NCBI RefSeq assembly: GCF_025060895.1
Contig: NZ_JANZKV010000221.1
Location: 1 to 34,223 of the forward strand
Reading direction: 5' to 3'
DNA: 34,223 nt
Source: Stieleria sedimenti
Lineage (GTDB): Bacteria > Planctomycetota > Planctomycetia > Pirellulales > Pirellulaceae
Part shown: piece after piece, positions 27,301-34,223 of the stretch
How positions within the stretch are numbered: position 1 is the first letter of the stretch
Layout: every line of letters begins with the position of its first letter
Program-made: the position numbers and the translations under genes
Notes under the pieces: model-generated
The model's input: only the letters and a program-made list of their open reading frames with translations
The model's database searches: none
Told to the model about the DNA's origin: nothing

Positions 27301-30300
27301 CGCCAAGCGGACTTGGGTGAACCCGATCGCCCGCATCACGGCAAGCTCGTTGCGGCGCTCGAGCACATTGCGCAGTTGTGCGATCGCCAGCCCGACAGTG
27401 CCCAGCAACAGCCCCAATCCGCCCAGGCTTTGGAACGTCCTCAGGTACGTGTTCTGAACCGCCATCATGCCGCTGAGCACTTGACGGGCATCGGAAACGT
27501 CGAAACCGATGTCGCCCAGGCGGGTTTCCATGGCCGAAGCGATCGTGTCGGAGTCTTGGCCATCGGTGTTGATCAACACGTAGCGATAACCGCTGATCTC
27601 AGGAAACGACGCTTCAAAATTGGTCTCTCCGACGATCAGCCGACCTTGCAACAGCGAGTTTTCGAGCAACCCGACGACCTCGAAATGCAGCGTGCGGTTG
27701 TCATAGACAAACGCTTTGCGCTCGCCGATCCCCTTGATCATCTGCAGGCTCCACATCGCCGTGTTCTGATCGACGATCATCGGGATCGGATCGTCTTCGC
27801 TGCCACTCGCTTTGCGGCCGAGCAACGACCACGCCGTCTGGCCTTCGCTGTCGGATTGGCCTTCGGTATCGGGGGCGGCCGAGGCGTAGAAACGGAATTT
27901 GCCGAGTGATTCGGCGGCCTGGTCGGGAACGCCCAGCACGGTCGGCTCGGTGGCTTGGTAGAGATTGTTGCAACTGGCGTCCTGTCCGCTGCGAACGCGC
28001 AGTGAAACGATCGTGGCCGACGAGACGAGTTCGGCGTCGTTTCCCAACAGTCCCCTCTGGACGTCGGCGTCGGCCAGATCTTCGTACAACGGCTGCGCGG
28101 TCTCGGCGACCAAGTCAAACCCGCCGGTGCCTTCATCGGACGGCTGCAACCGAAACGCGGTGATGGCGACGATCAAAAACGATGCGGTCGCCATCAAACC
28201 GATCGTCAATGTGCTCCGCAGCGGCGCCCGCGTCGAGTTGCTGCGGGCCAGTCGGCCGAGTGAATAGCCGGGGGCGGAATCGCGATCGCGCTTGGATTTT
28301 CGCAGCCCTTCATAGACGAGCATCAGGATGGCGATCAACAACAACATGCCGCCGCCGACGAATCCGCCGGCGGCGGTTTGTCCGCCCGACATCGCCCCCG
28401 CGATTCCCGCGCCGATTGCCATCACGAACAACGCCAACGCAATGCGACGCGGCCACGAACTGACGTTTTCCTCCGCCTGCACTTCATCGGATGCATCCGC
28501 GCCACGCAGCAGCGTCACGGCTTGGTTGTTCAGCATCGAACGCAATGTCCACCACAGCGTGCCCGCACCGATCAACAATCCAATCAAACCGCCGCCGACA
28601 AGACTTTGCGGGGTCGCATGGAAGGTCAGAAATGGAACGGTGACCGCACCGACCCAGTAGGTCCGCAGCGCCGCCAAGACCGCATGGGCGTAGCCGATCC
28701 CGCCGGCAACTCCAAGCAACACGCCCACCAACGCAATCGCCACGCCTTCGCCGAGAAAAAGGCGTGAGACCTGTTTGCGCTGCAATCCGATCGCCATCAA
28801 CGTCCCCAACTCGCGGCCGCGGCGGACCAGGCCCAATCGGAACAACATCGCGATCAACATCACGGCCGAAAAAATCACGAAACAGCTGAGCGCTAAAAAC
28901 AGCCCGTCAAACGGCGTGGTACCTTTGGACGCGGCCAATTGAGCCGCTCGAATCGGACGCGGGTGCCAACCGAGTTCGGGCAAGACGGGCTGCAGCGCCG
29001 CGACGATCTGGGTTTGCAACGCATCGACGTCAACGGCAACCGCCGGATCGATTCGCAATCCGGTCGTTTCACCGAACCGGCTGCCGAACAAACGCCGTCC
29101 ATCGGCCAGCGGAATGAACGCCTTGGGAGTCAGTCGGTGGTTCTTCCAATAGTCGTCGTCTGCGGCCGGCACGTCACGCGTCAATTCGAACGGCGTGTCC
29201 CAATCACTCATCGAATCTTGATCGGTCACGCCGGGGACGGTGGGGGTCAAATTCGGATCGTTGTAGCGAGTCGGTTCGCGGTCGAACACTGCGGGACGGC
29301 TGCGGAAATAACGCTTGGCCGGCTCGGTGATCGGCACGATCCCGGTGACGACGGACTGAAACCTGCGCTCGATTTCCTTCCCGTTTTCGACCTCCGGTTC
29401 GAAGTAAGCGATCCGAAGACTGGCGCCCACGTCGACACCGAGACGTTCGGCGGTCCACGAGTTGATCACCATCGGAATGACGTCGTTTTCCGGATCCGAT
29501 TCGCCGAAATCCAGTGGCAACTCGGGCGACGAATCGATCGCCGTGATCGTGCTGTAGGTCACCGTCGCGGATGCTTCCCCGCGATCATCGAGTGTTTCGA
29601 TGGCGTTGGCCAAATAGGTCATCGCCGGAGTCACCGACCCGTTCGGCAACGCAGCGGTGATGGCTTCGACCGCGGTGTCGTCGAGCATCAAGCGATCGCT
29701 TGTCAGGCTGTAGTAATCAAAAATCGTCTTGTCTTGAAAGGTCTTGGTGACCCGTTCCAGTTGCAGTCCCAGATCCGACAGGCCCACGTGAATTTTTGCT
29801 GGATCGATCGTGACCGAAGCCAGCGCGATGTTTGCTTGTCCGTCACGCTCCAGGACTTCGCCGATGACGTCGCGCGAGAGGAACACGTTCTTCGGCGCCG
29901 CTTGGGCCGGCGAAAGTGAGAACCGCGCCAACCCGCGATCGGGCAGAATGTCGACCACCGTCAGCCGCGGAATCCCTTCGGTTTGAACGTCACGCCGACC
30001 GAGCGGGCTGTCCGCCGGTACCGCCTGCTCGACCGGTAAACGCACCGTGACCTGGTCCCCGATTTGAACGCCCAATTCGACCGCCAACGCTTCGGTCAAG
30101 ACGATGGTGTCATCACCCGGCATCGTCTTCGGTGCGATGCCGGAAACGTCCAATTCCCAGAACGACTCATCGCATCCGATCGTCTGGACCGCGCCGGCAC
30201 GACGCGAGTCGGCCGATCCGACGGTTTCAATCACCGCGCGGTCGAACAACAACACCGTCGCCAATTGCGAGGGATCCACGCCCAGCGTCGTGGCAGCGTT

Positions 30301-33300
30301 GTCGGCGGAGAAGAATCCGCCGGGGGCGAGGACCGAATCGATCTTGCCCAGTCGCTCGACCGTCAAACCACGCAGACTGCCTCGCATCGAATCGCCGACC
30401 AGCAAGGCGCCGACGATCACCGCGGTCGCGATGGCGACCCCCAACGCGACCGCCAACGACGTCCGCCAGTTGTAACGGACGCCGGAAACAACCATCGAAC
30501 CGGCACTCAATCGGGCAGCCGTGGCGGGAGGCGGTGGGTTCATCTCAGGCTTCGTTGAGGTTCGAGACATCCGGACAATTTGGGGCGGTCGATTGTCCGT
30601 CAACGAAGGCGATGTTGCAACGCGTCTGTGGGGGAGGTGGGAGGAGCGGCGGAGAGGGCAGGAAAATCGGGGGCAGAAAAATGGGTGGGAGCAGGACGAG
30701 GAGGAGAGACAGGAAAATGGATGACAAGAAAACCTGAAACCTGAAACCTGAAACCTGAAACCTGAAACCTGAAACCTGAAACCTCATTCCACCAGCAACG
30801 CTCCCGAGGCTCCGGATCCGATCTTTCCGTCGGGGTTGTCGACGGTCGCCCAGAGGCGGACTTGGCCGGTGACGGGGTGCATTTCGGGCGAGACGAAAGT
30901 GACACGGCCGCGGAGGTGCTGACCGTCGTTTGCTCCGGCGGGCGTGAATTGGACGGCGCGTCCGACCAGTTGCGGGCCGTGTGTGTTGCCGTCGACAAAG
31001 CCTTCGACGCGAATCGGGTCCAGCGAAAGGATGCGGACGATCGGCTCGCCGGCTTCGACCCACTCACCCGGTTGAACGTCGATTTCCGCGACCATGCCTT
31101 CGACACGCGTCCGCACGGTGTGTTGCTCCAGCCGAGTCTGTGCGATCGAAACGGCGGCTTGTTTTTCAACGGCGGCGGCTGCGGCGACCATCAAGTCGTG
31201 TTGGGCTTGCTCGATCGCCAGCGCGGCCTGATCGACTTTCAAGCGAATTTCCTCCAGTTCAAAGTCGCTGACCGCCCCCGGATAGGCTTGGTTGGCCAAT
31301 CGGCTCTGCTGCATCTCATGCTCGCGGACTTGCAAGGTCCGTTGGGCGTAACGCAAGTTGACGTCGTTATCGCTTTCCAAGCGTGCGGCGTCCAGGGCGG
31401 CCTTGGCGGCGACCAATTCTTTTTCCGCCAGGTCGTCTCGCAATCGGACCAGTACCGCATCGACTTGCACCTGATCGCCTTCCTGCACGTCGACCGATGA
31501 AACGACGCCGGACAGCGGCGCGGCGATGAATGCGTTTTTGATCAACGAGGTCTGGGCGTCTTCGATCACCAGTGCATCCGAGGGTGACGCGGCGTCTGCA
31601 TCGATGTCGACCGCTTCGTCGGACTGCGCGATGACGTTGCCGCCCGCAAGTATCAACAAGGAAACGATCGCGAATGCAAAACCGGCGGTCCGAATCACCG
31701 AACGAATCGAAAGAGGCCGGGGGCGAGAGATCGTGATGGACATGAGGGCATCAGTGGCAACGGGAATCGGGTCGCGCTAGGTCACAAACAATCACGCGGG
31801 ATCGGAGAGCCAAATTATTTCAGCGAATCGAAGAAACAAGCGACGGCGTGGCGCAAGCTGTTCGGCCATGGCCGGATCGAACGGGTCGTGCGGAAAGTCG
31901 GGATTGTTCCCGTTACCAATACGGCAGCGCCCGCTGCCTCCGCCGCTAAAATGGAAGCTCCCGCGGTGCGGTGATCGTGGAGATGGGTTTTCCAAGGCTG
32001 AGAGGAGAGATTGCGACGGTGGCACTTGAAGACAAATTGATTGAATGGGACGGCAAGTCGGCGGAGTTTTTGCGAGACGTCTACGACCGGTCCGTCGGTG
32101 GCGACCATTTCCTAGACGATTTGTTCCCGCTATTGACCGAGACGAAGTTCCAAACCGCGGCGACGTGGTTGTTGAAACGTCACCTCGATGAGGGGCATTC
32201 GATCTCCGGGACACAGAAAGCCACCTTGTTTCGTTCATTAAAAACGCTCGATGATTGGGAGTCAAAGCTGCACGCGTTGCAGTGCTTGCCACATCTTTCG
32301 ATCACCCGAGGGCAAGCAAAACCGGCGGCGGTCTTCCTGCGCCATTGTTTGCAAGAAAAAAACAAATTTGTCAGAGCGTGGGCGTACGGCGGTTTTCATC
32401 TGCTGTCACAGCAGCACGAGGAATTTCGAGTGGAGGCGACCGAACGCATCGAGTGGGCCATCGAGCACGAATCGCCGTCGGTTCGTGCGCGGATTCGTCA
32501 GGTGCGAGGGACGTGCTAGACGATCCGCTTGAGCACGGGGAACTCGAGCGTGAACTTGGTTCCGCGTCCGACTTCGCTTTGCACGCTGATCCGGCCGCCG
32601 TGGGCTTCGATGATTTTTCGCGCCGTCGGCAACCCCAGTCCGCTGCCGCCTTCCTTGGTCGTGTAGAACGGTTCGAACATGTGCATGATGGTGTTGTTGT
32701 CCACACCGCGACCGCTGTCGATCAGATCCAGCGCGACGCTGGTTTGCGTCGAATAGGTGCGTGCCAACAGCTGTCCGCCGCGGCCGGTCGCTTCGAGCGC
32801 GTTTTTGACCAGATTCATCAGGGCGGCTTGCAGCGAGTCGCTGTGCAGCGCGATCGAAGGCAGGTCGCTGTCCAAATAGCGTTTGATTTCGATGCCCCGC
32901 TGAGCCGCCTCGGCCTTGTAAGCGCGGAGCACGGTATCGACCTGGTCGTTCAAGGATCCGGAAACCAGATCGATGTCTCTGAGCCGAGCGTATCGCAGGA
33001 AATCTCGCAGCAAGCCCTGCATCCGCTCGCACTGCTCACGCACGATATTGACTCGTTCGATCGACCGTCGGCTTTGCGGCGAGTTCCAATCGGCCAAATC
33101 TTCGCTCAACAGGTCGATGTTCATGTGAATCACCGACAACGGATTCTTGATCTCGTGGGCCAGCGATCCGGCGAGTTCGGCGAGCTCTTCGTACTGAGCC
33201 CGCAATGCGTCGATGGGGGAGGTTTTCTCGTTGGAAGTCATTGCTGGCGGTCAGGGGCGAGGTCAATCGATGGATGCGATGGTGGCGACCTTCGTCGGTG

Positions 33301-34223
33301 TCAGGTACGATTGTAACGATGGTCCCACTGCCAGATAGTCGGCGATGGATGCGGCCTGCCGTTTTACGCCGGCATTGAAGTGCGATGAACGATCTTGATG
33401 GGCAACCGCCCCCGCTGAACCCGTTTGCCCCGACGTCGCATCTCGGCTCGGACAGCATTGGCGAGGCGGCATCGACGTCCGCGGAGTACTCGAATCTTCG
33501 CATCATGCTCTCGGTCATCGCCGCGGTGACGGCTTCGGGAGGGCTGTTCGGGATCGTGCTCTCGGCGGTCGCCGTCGGATCGATCCAGTTGTTCGGCGGG
33601 ATGTCCGATTTCGGGACCGATGTGCTGCCCCTTCTTTGGGCGGTTGCGTTTGCGACGGCCGCCGGGCTGGTCATCGCCGGCGTCGGATCGGCGATCTTGG
33701 TGCCGATTTGTTTTTTGCTCGCCAGCGGCCTGAAATCGTCTGGATCGCCGAATTGGGATCGCAGATCGATCCACAAGCTTGGAGCCGTCTGCGGTTTCCT
33801 GAGCGGCTGGATCCCGACGATTTTTCTGACCGGATCTGGGATTTCGGGCGTCTTGGTGGGGCTGATCCCGGCCGGATTCGCCGTGGTGGTGGCCCCCCTG
33901 CTGTTGCGTCGGCTGCTTCGTTAATGCGTCGTCAACGTTGGAGAAGCAACCGTTGGTGTCCAGCCTTGAGGCGCTCCCACTCGCTGCGGAGCAGCGACAC
34001 CGGGCGGCTAAAGCCCAATACCGCTAAGTTAACATGAATGAGGGGGCCCGGACGCTGGCGCGAACCGGCTGATGTCAAACGAATATCAGCCGTTTGGCGC
34101 GAGCCTACGGGCCCTCATCTGAAGAAACGACGCTTAACTTAGCGGTATTGGGCTAAAGCTGCACACCAACACTGCAGACCACTAGGTTTCCGTGATCGCG
34201 TACAGCCCGCCGCCGTCGTGGCG

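Overview
The window reads as chromosomal DNA from a Planctomycetes bacterium, most likely a Rhodopirellula-like member of the Pirellulaceae. This is inferred from gene content, not from a marker gene: large TPR/FG-GAP/UnbV lipoproteins, a secreted formylglycine-type sulfatase, DUF1080 and DUF3500 secreted proteins, a di-haem cytochrome c peroxidase, an EF-hand-tailed membrane-fusion protein, G+C-rich coding sequence, few recognisable Shine-Dalgarno sites, and intergenic spaces full of long palindromic repeats. No tRNA, rRNA, CRISPR array, integrase or complete insertion sequence was seen.

Layout. 291-6381: two overlapping tandem paralogues encoding roughly 1000-residue lipoproteins (TPR, seven Asp-rich FG-GAP calcium-type motifs, C-terminal ASPIC/UnbV). 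6437-9322: a divergent pair, a PAS-LuxR-type regulator (-) and a MauG/CcpA-type di-haem peroxidase (+), bracketed by inverted copies of one palindromic element; a G-rich 14-nt tandem repeat lies between them. 9370-10904: truB (-) diverging from an ADP-ribose pyrophosphatase-like Nudix gene (+). 10953-11250: two more palindromic elements. 11285-15000: a DUF3500 protein (-), then a PAS-AraC regulator followed 60 bp later by a heparan-N-sulfatase-like sulfatase (+). 14997-18890: an MMPL/RND transporter (-) and a GT-C-like membrane glycosyltransferase (+). 18915-21601: a DUF1080 protein translationally coupled to a UPF1/IGHMBP2-like SF1B helicase (-). 22036-31743 (-): two ABC export modules. The upstream one is an adaptor plus a 1166-residue FtsX-type permease, with a lipoate-ligase-like gene coupled to the permease stop. 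The downstream one is an EF-hand-tailed MacA-like adaptor, a LolD/MacB-type ATPase and a MacB-type permease. 32019-33924: a conserved helical protein, an orphan soluble histidine kinase and a small membrane protein. The right edge carries another hairpin element and probably the last codons of a minus-strand gene.

How the genes fit together. The complete adaptor-ATPase-permease module (26000 to 22036) should form a MacAB-like tripartite exporter in the cytoplasmic membrane. The upstream adaptor-permease pair lacks its own ATPase and may borrow one. The PAS-AraC regulator probably controls, and is co-transcribed with, the sulfatase. Several longest-possible ORFs (from 30, 7350, 10425, 17190 and 27253) begin inside repeats or inside neighbouring genes; the starts given here are trimmed to the first codon that makes biological sense.
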